Shown: positions 26,563 to 34,371 of the stretch, one piece after another
How positions within the stretch are numbered: the stretch's first letter is position 1
How the letters are laid out: each line of letters opens with the position of its first letter
DNA from: Clostridia bacterium
GTDB lineage: Bacteria; Bacillota; Clostridia; Oscillospirales; CAG-272
NCBI GenBank assembly: GCA_017456145.1
Contig: JAFTJZ010000030.1
Location: 21,353-85,352, forward strand
Length of the DNA stretch: 64,000 bases
Direction of reading: 5' to 3'
Program-made: the position numbers and the translations under genes
Notes under the pieces: model-generated
The model's database searches: none
What the model was told of the DNA's origin: nothing
Seen by the model: the letters and a program-made list of their open reading frames with translations, nothing else

Positions 26563-28236
26563 TCAAAGCTCTTTTTGCAGAACATATTCTCTACGATCAT
26601 GCACATCCGAAATGTCGGCGTGGATTGAAAAGCCCATGGCGGTATACAGAGCGAGGAAATGGCCAAATTCACTGCTGCCGTCCTTATACACAAAGCCGCT
26701 ATGCCAAAGGAAGGCTTGTGCGTGGGTGAAGCCCCGCTCCTTGGCTTGCTCCAGCGTGTAGGTCAGCAGCTTTTCTTCCAAGCCGCAATCGCAGAAGGAG
26801 GGCGCGCTCAAAAGCTCCATGATGGCAAAGACGCGCGCGCCCTTCGGCCCTGCCGGGATCTTCCATTCGTCGGGCATTCCCTTGTATTTCTCCTTAGCGC
26901 CGCAGTTGCAGTAGCCGACGATCACCGCTTGATCGTGACTGTTACAACAGGCCACGTAACCGCTCATGATGCCCTCCTTGATCAGCCGTTCGGTCTCTTT
27001 ACGATGAAGCTCCATCGGATAACGTCCACCAAAACTTGTCCGCATTCGGTCATTGAACTGTTCGAGTTCTTCCTCTGTCATATCCCAAGTGTGCGAAAAA
27101 TTGAAAAAATTTTCCTCGTTGACGTTGTCCATACAAAATTTACAATACGCCGGCGCGTTCCAGCGGTGTAGCGGACGGCAGTGAATATGATGCTCGACCA
27201 TGCGACGCTTGGCCTCACACGGCGGACGGAGGTTGCGGTCCGTTTGCACCCGAAGAACCAACTCGTTCATCACCGAGAACTCCCAATCATGGTATTCGTT
27301 GTCGATGTGATCGTAGAGCGGGGCGGTATAGCGGTCAACGCCTTGAATATCCCGATCGTGCGCCTCGGCTGTTTCATATGCCTCCATCATGTGCTTTTCG
27401 TACCCTGCCATGTCGTTCGCATCCAAAGAGAAAACCGCCTGGGCAAGATACAGATCACTGAGAAGGCCGAAATGCAGGTGTTTTTCCTTGCCCATGGTAA
27501 TATCAAGCAGCCCGTGCGCCACCGCGATGGATTCGGGTGTATTATACTCCAGCAGTCGATGGTACAGCCCGGTGACCTGGCGGCTGATCCGCACTTGTTG
27601 CAGCTTGATCTTTTCTTCCCCCTCCAGCACAAGGTCGGCAAGTAAGTTGTCGACCAATGTGAGGTTTTTACAATGACTTAAAAGGGTTCGTGCCTCCTCC
27701 CGCTGCCCCAGCTCCACATAAGCGTTGGTCAGCAGGGTGATATAGACATCGTCATCGGGATGCTGCTGATGCAAAAGCCACGCAAGGGAGGCCGCTTGGT
27801 TCAAATGTTTTCGACGGCGTTTTTGGTCCGTTTGGATATCTTTGCCCAAGAAAAATTCGCAGCAGGCGCGGCGGTAGAGAAAGCTCTCGTCGTCGGGGAA
27901 CTCCTTGAGCGCGTCCTCGCAGACGAGCAGCTGCGAAACAGGGCCATAGTGGGAGGCATGCTCATAGCGATGCTCAAAATCCTGCCGGCGGTCACCGCCA
28001 AGCAGCTGATCGACGCCCAGCCCCAGTGCTTTGGACAGGGGAATGAGCAGATTGATGTCGGGCGCGGTCTGTCCGGTTTCCCATTTGGAGATGGCTTGCG
28101 GCGTGACGTGCAGCTGTACGGCCAAGGCGTCCTGCGTCATGCCCTTCTTCTGACGGGCCTCGCGGATGATCTCACCCACGGATTTTTTGGCGAATTCGTT
28201 TTGCGTCAAGGTGCGTTCGCTCCATTCAGATTTCAT
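26563..28236 (-). CDS. XRE regulator fused to helical repeats and a GNAT-like domain
   Basis: A 557-residue multi-domain protein. Residues 20-80 are an XRE helix-turn-helix (SVGEIIREARQKKGMTQ ... TPQAISKWETGQTAPDINLL). A long alpha-helical, TPR-like middle follows (about 85-400). The last 130 residues look like a GNAT acetyltransferase: GYVACC, VFAIMELLSAPSFCDCGLEEKLL, AKERGFTHAQAF, and LYTAMGFSIHADISDVHDRREYVLQKEL. It is 69 nt downstream of a longer paralogue and probably in its operon; a GAAAGG site precedes the ATG. It could sense a metabolite and regulate genes while acetylating an unknown substrate, but this is inference. Confidence 0.7.
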   Translation of the reverse strand: MKSEWSERTLTQNEFAKKSVGEIIREARQKKGMTQDALAVQLHVTPQAISKWETGQTAPDINLLIPLSKALGLGVDQLLGGDRRQDFEHRYEHASHYGPVSQLLVCEDALKEFPDDESFLYRRACCEFFLGKDIQTDQKRRRKHLNQAASLAWLLHQQHPDDDVYITLLTNAYVELGQREEARTLLSHCKNLTLVDNLLADLVLEGEEKIKLQQVRISRQVTGLYHRLLEYNTPESIAVAHGLLDITMGKEKHLHFGLLSDLYLAQAVFSLDANDMAGYEKHMMEAYETAEAHDRDIQGVDRYTAPLYDHIDNEYHDWEFSVMNELVLRVQTDRNLRPPCEAKRRMVEHHIHCRPLHRWNAPAYCKFCMDNVNEENFFNFSHTWDMTEEELEQFNDRMRTSFGGRYPMELHRKETERLIKEGIMSGYVACCNSHDQAVIVGYCNCGAKEKYKGMPDEWKIPAGPKGARVFAIMELLSAPSFCDCGLEEKLLTYTLEQAKERGFTHAQAFLWHSGFVYKDGSSEFGHFLALYTAMGFSIHADISDVHDRREYVLQKEL

Positions 28237-28305
28237 AGCGATTACCTTTCTGTTTTGCTTTTTACCATTGTGACATGAAATTTTGGGATGCCAAGGGGCG
28301 CGGTC

Positions 28306-30444
28306 TTACAATTCCTTTTGCAGAATATAGCAGCGGCCGTGCTCATGGGAAAGATCGGCACGCGTCGAAAAGTCCAGCTCGGTATAGACGGCAAGCATCC
28401 GCTCAAAGCGCGGCGTCCGCTCGTGCGGCTCAGTGCCTCTCATATCGAGCTCATGCAGAAAGCTCTCGGCGTGGGTAAATCCCTGCTCCTTGGCTTGCTC
28501 TATGGCGTAGGTCAGCAGCTTTTGCTCCAGTCCGCAGTCCTCAAAATTCGTGGGAATCAGCATATCTATGATGGCAAAAACGCGTGCGCCATCGGGCGAG
28601 GGTAAGCGTTTCCAGTCGATGGGCAGCCCCTTGTATGTTTCCTTGTCACCGCAGTTGCAGTAGCCATACATCATGCCGCTCGGCTCGGCGCGGCTATAGG
28701 CGACCACACCGCTCTTGATACCGTCGGCAAACAACTGCCGGACGGTGTTGCGATAGATCTCGACGGTGTGAGCATATTCGCCCACGAGGCAGTGCTTGTA
28801 GTGCTCGTCGATCTGCGCGTGCATGGCGTCGGACTCTTGCTCCGACATATCATACTCGATGGCATACCGGTACGGATCGTCTGCCGAGCAGATAATCTTG
28901 GAGCAAAACTCAAGATACCGACGATCGTCCGAGCGCAGAAGCCGGCGATAGTCCAGCGCAGTTTCCACAAGCAGCCGCTTGGTAGCGCATGGCGGCGCGA
29001 GGCGAGGTTTGGTCAATATGTTATTCAGCATATTCCCGGCAGCCATCCACCAGCGTTCGGCATTCGCATCCGTGACCAGGCGTTCATGCAAAAGATTGGC
29101 ATCGCACGCCGGCGTATCGGGGCTGTCCGCGGCAAGGGCGGTTTCAAAGGCAGTCCGCAGCTTTTGCTCGTAGCCTTGCATATCTCCCGCCTCTGCGGCA
29201 TAGCCTGCCTCCTTCAGGTACAGCACGATTCTGAAAACATTATCCATATCTGCGCTTCTCATGGCATCCAGCAAGCCGTGTGCCTCTCGGATGGCATCGG
29301 GCGTGTCGTATTTCAAAAGAGTATTGTACAGATCAAGCGTTTGCCAATGCGTGCGTTCTTTCAGCTTTTGCAGTCGTTCCTCGCCTTTCAACACGTCCTG
29401 GATCAGGATGTTCTCGACGACTTTCTTGTCCTCATAAGTAGCCAAAAGCTCCTTGGCGTGCTCCGTGTTGCCCAGGTGTCCGTGCGCCTCGGCTAAAAAC
29501 GAAAGATAGGTCTGGTCGTCCGGATATTCTCTGTGCAAAGAGTTGAAATGAATGGCAGCGCGATTGAGATATAGCTTTGCGGCTCGGGGCGGTGTGTGCG
29601 GATCAATGCCGATGAAATATTCGTCAACGGCGCGGCGGTAGAGAAACGTTCTGTCGTTCGGGAACGCCTTGAGCGCATCCTCGCAGACGAGCAGCGCCGT
29701 TTTGGGATCGTCGCCGCTTGAGCGGATGGCTTCGTGAAAGCGATGCTCAAAGTCGTCGCGGCGGTTGCCACCCAACAGCTGATCGACGCTCAGCCCCAGC
29801 TCTTTCGCCAAGGGGATGAGCAGATTGATGTCGGGCGCGGTCTGCCCCGTTTCCCAGCGGGAGATGGCTTGCGGCGTGACGTGCAGCTCTGCCGCCAGTG
29901 TTTCTTGCTTCATGCCCTTCCTCTGACGGGCCTCGCGGATGATCTCGCCCACCGACCGCTTGGCAAGCTCCTTGGCGCGCTCGTCATTCTCGCGAGCAAT
30001 TTGCTCCCGGTCCAGCCGCTCCTCCTCCTCGCTGAAAAAATACTGATCAATGTCCAGATGGGTATGCGTTGCGGCGCAAAACGCGATGACCTCGTGCGAG
30101 GGAGATATACACGGATGAACCTCACCGTTGCCGGCGTAGATATACGGCACGACCTCCAAAGTGAAGTTTACGTCGTACTGCTCGCGGATCTCGTTGAGCA
30201 GATCGACCCGATTCAGCAAGGGGCGAATGGTTTCTTCCATTTGCTCGGTCACACATACGCGATACGCATCGCAGCGACCGAACTTCCAATTGGAGAACGT
30301 ATGAAAGGTGTTAAGTCCATGTCCGCGTGGATCCCCAACCTTCCACGTTTCCTCCGGCTCAAGCCCCAGACGCTTGGTGATGTCGTCCGGATCAAAATTG
30401 CCGGTGATTCTGAAATACGTAAAGCAAGTGTTACTTTCTTTCAT
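28306..30444 (-). CDS. DUF4279-like / XRE / helical-repeat / GNAT-like fusion protein
   Basis: A 712-residue paralogue of the 557-residue protein with an extra N-terminal domain. Residues 1-135 resemble DUF4279 (FTYFRITGNFDPDDITKRLGLEP ... WKVGDPRG ... WKFG), a domain known from immunity-like proteins. A charged coiled linker leads to an XRE helix-turn-helix at 164-226 (SVGEIIREARQRKGMKQ, nearly identical to its paralogue), then helical repeats and a GNAT-like end (about 590-712: VFAIIDMLIPTNFEDCGLEQKLL, LDFSTRADLSHEHGRCYILQKEL). It has its own consensus promoter. Function unknown; the architecture is unusual. Confidence 0.7.
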   Translation of the reverse strand: MKESNTCFTYFRITGNFDPDDITKRLGLEPEETWKVGDPRGHGLNTFHTFSNWKFGRCDAYRVCVTEQMEETIRPLLNRVDLLNEIREQYDVNFTLEVVPYIYAGNGEVHPCISPSHEVIAFCAATHTHLDIDQYFFSEEEERLDREQIARENDERAKELAKRSVGEIIREARQRKGMKQETLAAELHVTPQAISRWETGQTAPDINLLIPLAKELGLSVDQLLGGNRRDDFEHRFHEAIRSSGDDPKTALLVCEDALKAFPNDRTFLYRRAVDEYFIGIDPHTPPRAAKLYLNRAAIHFNSLHREYPDDQTYLSFLAEAHGHLGNTEHAKELLATYEDKKVVENILIQDVLKGEERLQKLKERTHWQTLDLYNTLLKYDTPDAIREAHGLLDAMRSADMDNVFRIVLYLKEAGYAAEAGDMQGYEQKLRTAFETALAADSPDTPACDANLLHERLVTDANAERWWMAAGNMLNNILTKPRLAPPCATKRLLVETALDYRRLLRSDDRRYLEFCSKIICSADDPYRYAIEYDMSEQESDAMHAQIDEHYKHCLVGEYAHTVEIYRNTVRQLFADGIKSGVVAYSRAEPSGMMYGYCNCGDKETYKGLPIDWKRLPSPDGARVFAIIDMLIPTNFEDCGLEQKLLTYAIEQAKEQGFTHAESFLHELDMRGTEPHERTPRFERMLAVYTELDFSTRADLSHEHGRCYILQKEL

Positions 30445-30509
30445 TGGTACTCCGTTTCTGTCATGATGTCACACGCGCAGCCTTTGGCGGTGCGCTCGTC
30501 GTTGGTATC

Positions 30510-30538
30510 ATTATAACATACCGAGCAGCATCTGTCAA
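30510..30538 (-). promoter_or_regulatory. Promoter of the DUF4279-XRE-GNAT gene
   Basis: Minus strand TTGACA, 17-bp spacer, TATAAT with TGT extended -10, about 65 nt before the start codon. Confidence 0.85.
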
Positions 30539-30596
30539 GAAACGGTTTGGATAGTAAAGAACAACAGAGGGTTGAGCGCGCAGTGGTGCGCGCCAT

Positions 30597-30622
30597 AGGA
30601 AAAGCACCGCTTTCGCGGTGCT
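30597..30622 (-). terminator. Terminator of the 377-residue XRE gene
   Basis: Minus strand GCACCGC-gaaa-GCGGTGC followed by TTTT, just past the stop codon of the upstream XRE gene and before the next promoter. Confidence 0.75.
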
Positions 30623-30644
30623 CCCTTGATATGATCAAAAAGCC

Positions 30645-31778
30645 TTAACGCTTGGCGCGCCATTCGTCCGCTTTCTGCGTTGCCCAGCGGGCAGCGGCTT
30701 GATATTTCTCCGTTTCACGCACGCAGTCGAACCAAGCCCAACGAGGATTCGTCAAAAGATCGGAAATATCCGTCATGTCGTGGAAGGATAAATTCATAAG
30801 CGCAAACAGCTTGTGACGCTCCCCCTCGGCATCTATCGCATAATTCCAATCCCGGCTGACCTTTATGCCGGAGAACAGCTCGCCGCCGATCTCTAACCAT
30901 TCGTCCGTCAGGGATTGGGCGTATTTACACGTTTCTATCGCCTCATCGAAATTTCGCCAACCTTCCTCGACCTGCCCATGCCCGAACAAGCACGCAGCCA
31001 GCACCAGTTGCTTGTAAGCATAGAACATCTTCCAGCCGTCGGGAATCTCCCCGCCTTCCCCGAAGGAACGGATAATTTTCAGAATATCCCGCTGATACGC
31101 CGTCTTTCTTTCCGCGCCCAGCACATCCGGGCAACGTCTGTCCAGCTGATTGGCAAAGCGCTCCAGCGCCTCCAGTCCTTGCTGAATATAGCAGCCCTCT
31201 CCATTGTCGCGCGCCATAGCACGTGCCACCAGGCAATACCGCCGACTGAAGCCGGAGGAGTACGGTGCCATATCCAACCATTTGTCTAAATCTTTTTCAT
31301 CACAAACCGTCGCCATCAGCTGAATTACTGCGCTGCGATACCGCGTTTCCAACAGCCGCTCAGCGGTTTTGAGCAAAAGCGGCATATATTTTTGAGTCTT
31401 CGCTTCGTCACCGACGACGTGCCGTTTGATTGCCTTGACCAGATGAAATGCATAAAAATCAACCTCGGGATATTTGCGACAGTATTCCCGCACAAAATCA
31501 ATCCGCGCAGATGTGGAATCAGGCAACTGATCAATTTTTTCCAAGAAAATATCCCGATCTCTTTCCTTGGAAACCGAGTCGTTTGACAAAAGACTGTCCA
31601 CCGTCACGCCAAAATAATTGGCGATCGTAGGCAGCAGCTCCACGTCGGGATAGCACATACCCAGCTCCCAGCGGGAAATGGATTGGCTGGAAACGTCCAG
31701 GATCTCGGCAATCTTTTCCTGCGTGACCCCCTTTTCTTTACGTAAGTGTTTGAAATGATCTGCGAAATTTAAATTCAT
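30645..31778 (-). CDS. XRE-family regulator with helical-repeat C-terminus
   Basis: A 377-residue protein with an N-terminal XRE helix-turn-helix (about 7-65: FKHLRKEKGVTQEKIAEILDVSSQSISRWE). The remaining 300 residues are helical with a TPR-like look (many W/Y/L pairs in amphipathic helices, e.g. LETRYRSAVIQLMATV and EEGWRNFDEAIETCKYA). It lacks the GNAT end of its two neighbours. The gene has its own promoter and terminator, so it is an independent transcript. It is divergent from the GH43/32-like enzyme with the two promoters 55 nt apart, which makes that gene a plausible target. Confidence 0.8.
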   Translation of the reverse strand: MNLNFADHFKHLRKEKGVTQEKIAEILDVSSQSISRWELGMCYPDVELLPTIANYFGVTVDSLLSNDSVSKERDRDIFLEKIDQLPDSTSARIDFVREYCRKYPEVDFYAFHLVKAIKRHVVGDEAKTQKYMPLLLKTAERLLETRYRSAVIQLMATVCDEKDLDKWLDMAPYSSGFSRRYCLVARAMARDNGEGCYIQQGLEALERFANQLDRRCPDVLGAERKTAYQRDILKIIRSFGEGGEIPDGWKMFYAYKQLVLAACLFGHGQVEEGWRNFDEAIETCKYAQSLTDEWLEIGGELFSGIKVSRDWNYAIDAEGERHKLFALMNLSFHDMTDISDLLTNPRWAWFDCVRETEKYQAAARWATQKADEWRAKR

Positions 31779-31823
31779 ATTTGATTCCTCCTTGAAAATA
31801 TGGAAGTGCGCCCTTCTGTGCTT

Positions 31824-31852
31824 ATTATATCACACCCGTTCCGCCAATGCAA
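31824..31852 (-). promoter_or_regulatory. Promoter of the 377-residue XRE gene
   Basis: Minus strand TTGCAT, 17-bp spacer, TATAAT, TGA extended -10, followed by AAGGAGGAA and the ATG. Confidence 0.8.
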
Positions 31853-31905
31853 CCTCTCGCTTGGTGAGAGGAACTATTGCAAATGGTGAATTTTGATCGA
31901 ACGGA

Positions 31906-31934
31906 TTGAAATATTTCAAAAACCGTGCTATAAT
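31906..31934 (+). promoter_or_regulatory. Promoter of the GH43/32-like gene
   Basis: TTGAAA, 17-bp spacer, TATAAT, TGC extended -10; divergent from the XRE promoter. Confidence 0.8.
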
Positions 31935-31975
31935 AAACTACCGTTTCATTTCACAAGCATCGGGAGGGCAGACAT

Positions 31976-32890
31976 ATGCTTTTATATCACATCGACGGCG
32001 TCAGAATCAACGATTCATGGTACGTTCGCAAGGACGGCGTGTATCATACTTTTTTTCTTGCCTACGGCGAGGACGAACCGACCGAAGGACAGTGGGATCG
32101 CCAGCGCGTCGGGCACATGATCTCCACCGATCTGATCACATGGGAGGATCGCGGTATCGCGCTGTGTCCGCAGAGCGATGGCTGGAATGACAAGGGCATC
32201 GCCACGGGCAGCGTCGTCCCATGCGGGGACGTCTTTTATATGCTTTACTCCGGTAACGCCACCGACCCCGCGCGGGAGGGCATCGGGCTTGCCGTCAGCC
32301 GCGATCTTGACACCTGGGAGCGCCTGGGTGACGGGCCCGTCATCTTCAAAGGGAAGCCCTACGCCTTCTCTTACGGCAAGGAGACTGTGCACGGGCTGCC
32401 GATTGCCGATCCGTACGTTTACCCCGAGCCGATCGACGGCAATTACTATATTTTTGTCAACGGTCATATCGCAGAGAACCCCGTCAACCGCCGCGGCGCG
32501 CAGCTGGTGTTCGTCACACGCGATTTTCGCACGTTCACGCCGCACGCCATCGCCGTCATCGGGGAATGTGACCGTCTGGAAACGGCGCAGGTCTGGGCGC
32601 ACGACGGCCGCTTTTATCTGTACGCGGGACAGGTTGAGATGGTCGGACAGCAGCAAAGAATGAAAAATTCTCTGTACACCGCCGAGCATATCGACGGGCC
32701 GTACACCTACCGTGGGGACCTTGCTTTCCCCGAGCAGCCCGAAAACGGAATGCTGTATATCGCCAAGGTGCTGCCCGATCCAACGGGGCGGGACGTTCTT
32801 CTGGTAAACAACATCCCCAACGGCGTCATGGGTGCCTATCCCGTCACCTATCACGCCGACGGAACGCTCACGCTTGAGGCTATGCCCTGA
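31976..32890 (+). CDS. Five-bladed beta-propeller glycosidase (GH43/GH32-like)
   Basis: A 304-residue protein with the beta-propeller layout of GH43/GH32/GH68-type enzymes. It opens YHIDGVRINDSWYVRKDGVYHTFFLAY, then HMISTDLITWEDRGIAL, GSVVPCGDVFYMLYSGN, SRDLDTWER, ADPYVYPEPIDGNYYIF and ETAQVWAHDGRFYLYAG. The blocks STDLxTWE, DPYVY and the acidic segment ETAQVW suit the expected catalytic acids, though the exact residues cannot be fixed by eye. No signal peptide. Family assignment between GH43 and GH32 is uncertain; arabinose, xylose or fructose release are all possible. The neighbouring XRE gene may regulate it. Confidence 0.7.
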   Translation: MLLYHIDGVRINDSWYVRKDGVYHTFFLAYGEDEPTEGQWDRQRVGHMISTDLITWEDRGIALCPQSDGWNDKGIATGSVVPCGDVFYMLYSGNATDPAREGIGLAVSRDLDTWERLGDGPVIFKGKPYAFSYGKETVHGLPIADPYVYPEPIDGNYYIFVNGHIAENPVNRRGAQLVFVTRDFRTFTPHAIAVIGECDRLETAQVWAHDGRFYLYAGQVEMVGQQQRMKNSLYTAEHIDGPYTYRGDLAFPEQPENGMLYIAKVLPDPTGRDVLLVNNIPNGVMGAYPVTYHADGTLTLEAMP

Positions 32891-33015
32891 CGGAGATCGC
32901 GTGCCACCAAGGTACATACCTACCAAGCCAAGGAGTCCGGGGAGCCCGAAGCGACGTCAAGAAAATCTCCGGCTGCGCACCAACTGAGCCCCAGCCAAGG
33001 AGTCAGGGGGAGGCG

Positions 33016-33056
33016 GGGGACAGAAACTACGGCGTTTGAGTTGGTTCTGTCCCCCG
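33016..33056. other. Intergenic hairpin in the 32891-33212 gap
   Basis: GGGGGACAGAA pairs with TTCTGTCCCCC. The gap also holds two near-direct copies of AGCCAAGGAGTC(C/A)GGGG (about 32930 and 32994) and an AAATTGCC/GGCAATTT inverted repeat. No gene is credible there. Confidence 0.5.
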
Positions 33057-33212
33057 CGAAAACGCACAGATAAACAAGCAGCGCACGATTACGGGGCTCT
33101 GAACCCACGTTTGCGCCCAAATGCAGTAAAACTCCATACTGCTGCGTAGCGCAAACGCACCAAATTGCCTCGCGGCAATTTGAGGGGTTTATCGCCGGGA
33201 AGTCTGCACGAG

Positions 33213-33250
33213 AAAAAAGCAGGGACGGCTGATGCCGTCCCTGCTTTTTT
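33213..33250 (-). terminator. Terminator of the tRNA operon
   Basis: AGCAGGGACGGC pairs with GCCGTCCCTGCT around a short loop, flanked by A- and T-runs; on the minus strand it lies just past tRNA-Gly. Confidence 0.85.
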
Positions 33251-33251
33251 C

Positions 33252-33327
33252 TGGAGCGGATTACGGGGCTCGAACCCGCCACCTCCACCTTGGCAAGGTG
33301 GCGCTCTACCAAATGAGCTAAATCCGC
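33252..33327 (-). tRNA. tRNA-Gly (GCC)
   Basis: Cloverleaf on the minus strand: acceptor GCGGATT pairs with AATCCGC, anticodon loop CTTGCCAAG, T-arm GGTTCGAGCCC, and an encoded CCA end. Last tRNA of a Val-Asp-Phe-Gly operon. Confidence 0.95.
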
Positions 33328-33356
33328 ATATGATCGGGAAATTTCTTTCCCGATTT

Positions 33357-33432
33357 TGGTGCCTCCGGTCGGAATCGAACCAACGACACGGGGATTTTCA
33401 GTCCCCTGCTCTACCAACTGAGCTACAGAGGC
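33357..33432 (-). tRNA. tRNA-Phe (GAA)
   Basis: Minus strand cloverleaf starting GCCTCTG with anticodon loop CTGAAAA, T-arm GGTTCGATTCC and encoded CCA. Third in the operon. Confidence 0.95.
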
Positions 33433-33435
33433 AAA

Positions 33436-33512
33436 TGGCGACCTGAAGGGGACTCGAACCCCTGACCTCTAGCGTGACAGGCTAGCGTTCTAACCAACTG
33501 AACTACCAGGCC
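33436..33512 (-). tRNA. tRNA-Asp (GTC)
   Basis: Minus strand cloverleaf starting GGCCTGG, D-arm AGTTCAGTTGGTTAGAAC, anticodon loop CTGTCAC, encoded CCA. Separated from tRNA-Phe by 3 nt. Confidence 0.95.
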
Positions 33513-33534
33513 AAATGCGGCAACGAATTGCCGC

Positions 33535-33610
33535 TGGTGGAAACAATAGGGCTCGAACCTATGACCCCCTGCTTGTAAGGCAGGTGCTCTCCCAACTGAG
33601 CTATGCTTCC
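33535..33610 (-). tRNA. tRNA-Val (TAC)
   Basis: Minus strand cloverleaf starting GGAAGCA, anticodon loop CTTACAA, T-arm GGTTCGAGCCC, encoded CCA. First tRNA of the operon. Confidence 0.95.
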
Positions 33611-33639
33611 ATCGCCGTCACGATTGCGACGACTTGGCT

Positions 33640-33668
33640 ATTATACCACACAAAAAATCGTTTGTCAA
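33640..33668 (-). promoter_or_regulatory. Promoter of the tRNA operon
   Basis: Minus strand TTGACA, 17-bp spacer, TATAAT with TGG extended -10, 30 nt before tRNA-Val. Confidence 0.9.
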
Positions 33669-33721
33669 GTGTTTTTTCAAAATTTTTTTATTTTTTACAG
33701 CATTTTTTACACGATTTCCGC

Positions 33722-33750
33722 TTGACAGCAGCGGCATTTCGCTATATAAT
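33722..33750 (+). promoter_or_regulatory. Promoter of the DUF1858 gene
   Basis: TTGACA, 17-bp spacer, TATAAT, no TGn extension; about 54 nt upstream of the start codon. Confidence 0.85.
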
Positions 33751-33803
33751 ATAGCTGTAGCCCCGCATGGGGCGAAATACACTCGGAAAGGAACTGCATT
33801 ATC

Positions 33804-34010
33804 ATGGTTGTAACCAAGGAGTCCATCATTGGCGACGTTCTTGACGCTGCTCCCGACACCGCTCCCTTCTTCTTTGAGATCGGTATGCACTGCCTCGGCT
33901 GCCCCGCATCCCGCGGCGAGTCCATTGAGGACGCTTGCGAGGTACACGGCACCGACGCCGACGAGCTGATCGCCAAGATCAAAGCACATCTGGCAAAGAA
34001 AGACGCTTGA
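33804..34010 (+). CDS. DUF1858-domain protein (redox-disulfide type)
   Basis: A 68-residue protein that is one DUF1858 domain: MVVTKESIIGDVLDAAPDTAPFFFEIGMHCLGCPASRGESIEDAC. The C-x2-C (HCLGC) pair plus a later cysteine are the family hallmark. Members are small proteins, often associated with hybrid-cluster proteins or Fe-S metabolism, but here it is a single gene with its own promoter and terminator and no such partner nearby. The annotation gives the family, not a function. Confidence 0.85.
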   Translation: MVVTKESIIGDVLDAAPDTAPFFFEIGMHCLGCPASRGESIEDACEVHGTDADELIAKIKAHLAKKDA

Positions 34011-34024
34011 TCGCGCCGACAAAC

Positions 34025-34061
34025 GCCCCAACCCATTCTCTGTGGTTGGGGCAATTTGTTT
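34025..34061 (+). terminator. Terminator of the DUF1858 gene
   Basis: GCCCCAACC (34025-34033) pairs with GGTTGGGGC (34044-34052), then AATTTGTTTT. Confidence 0.8.
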
Positions 34062-34128
34062 TCAGAGACGCGATAAAACATTGATACTTGCGGTATGGCC
34101 AGATATTGTTTCCCATAATAGAATTTCA

Positions 34129-34347
34129 TCAGACGATCCGATTCGAAAATGTTCGTTTCTCCCGAACTTCTGTTCCATCCCATGCGTGTAGAGCGCTTGA
34201 TTTGCTGTTATGCTCTTCCCCCTCCACGGAGGGAGGGGGAGGATTGTCACTGACGGGTGTACAAGCGGGAAAAAACAGTAATAACACAGCGAGCACAAAC
34301 GTCATCATCTGTTTTTTCATACGAACAAACCTCTTTTCCATTAACAA
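34129..34347 (-). pseudogene. Truncated copy of the adjacent lipoprotein
   Basis: 72 residues. The N-terminus (MKKQMMTFVLAVLLLFFPACTPVSDNPPPPS) is almost identical to that of the 476-residue lipoprotein next to it, including signal peptide, lipobox cysteine and proline tract, and continues to an AWDG segment, then stops at two adjacent TGA codons. Downstream sequence shows no convincing continuation. It is most likely a decayed or truncated tandem duplicate; a short functional lipoprotein cannot be excluded. Confidence 0.6.
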
Positions 34348-34371
34348 ATAAAATATATCACGAGGTTCCCC

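Noticed and set aside
32920-33417. A 165-residue minus-strand frame across the tRNA genes
   Set aside because: It reads through two tRNA genes (typical tRNA-derived peptide text such as GSSPVIRS) and has no start signals.
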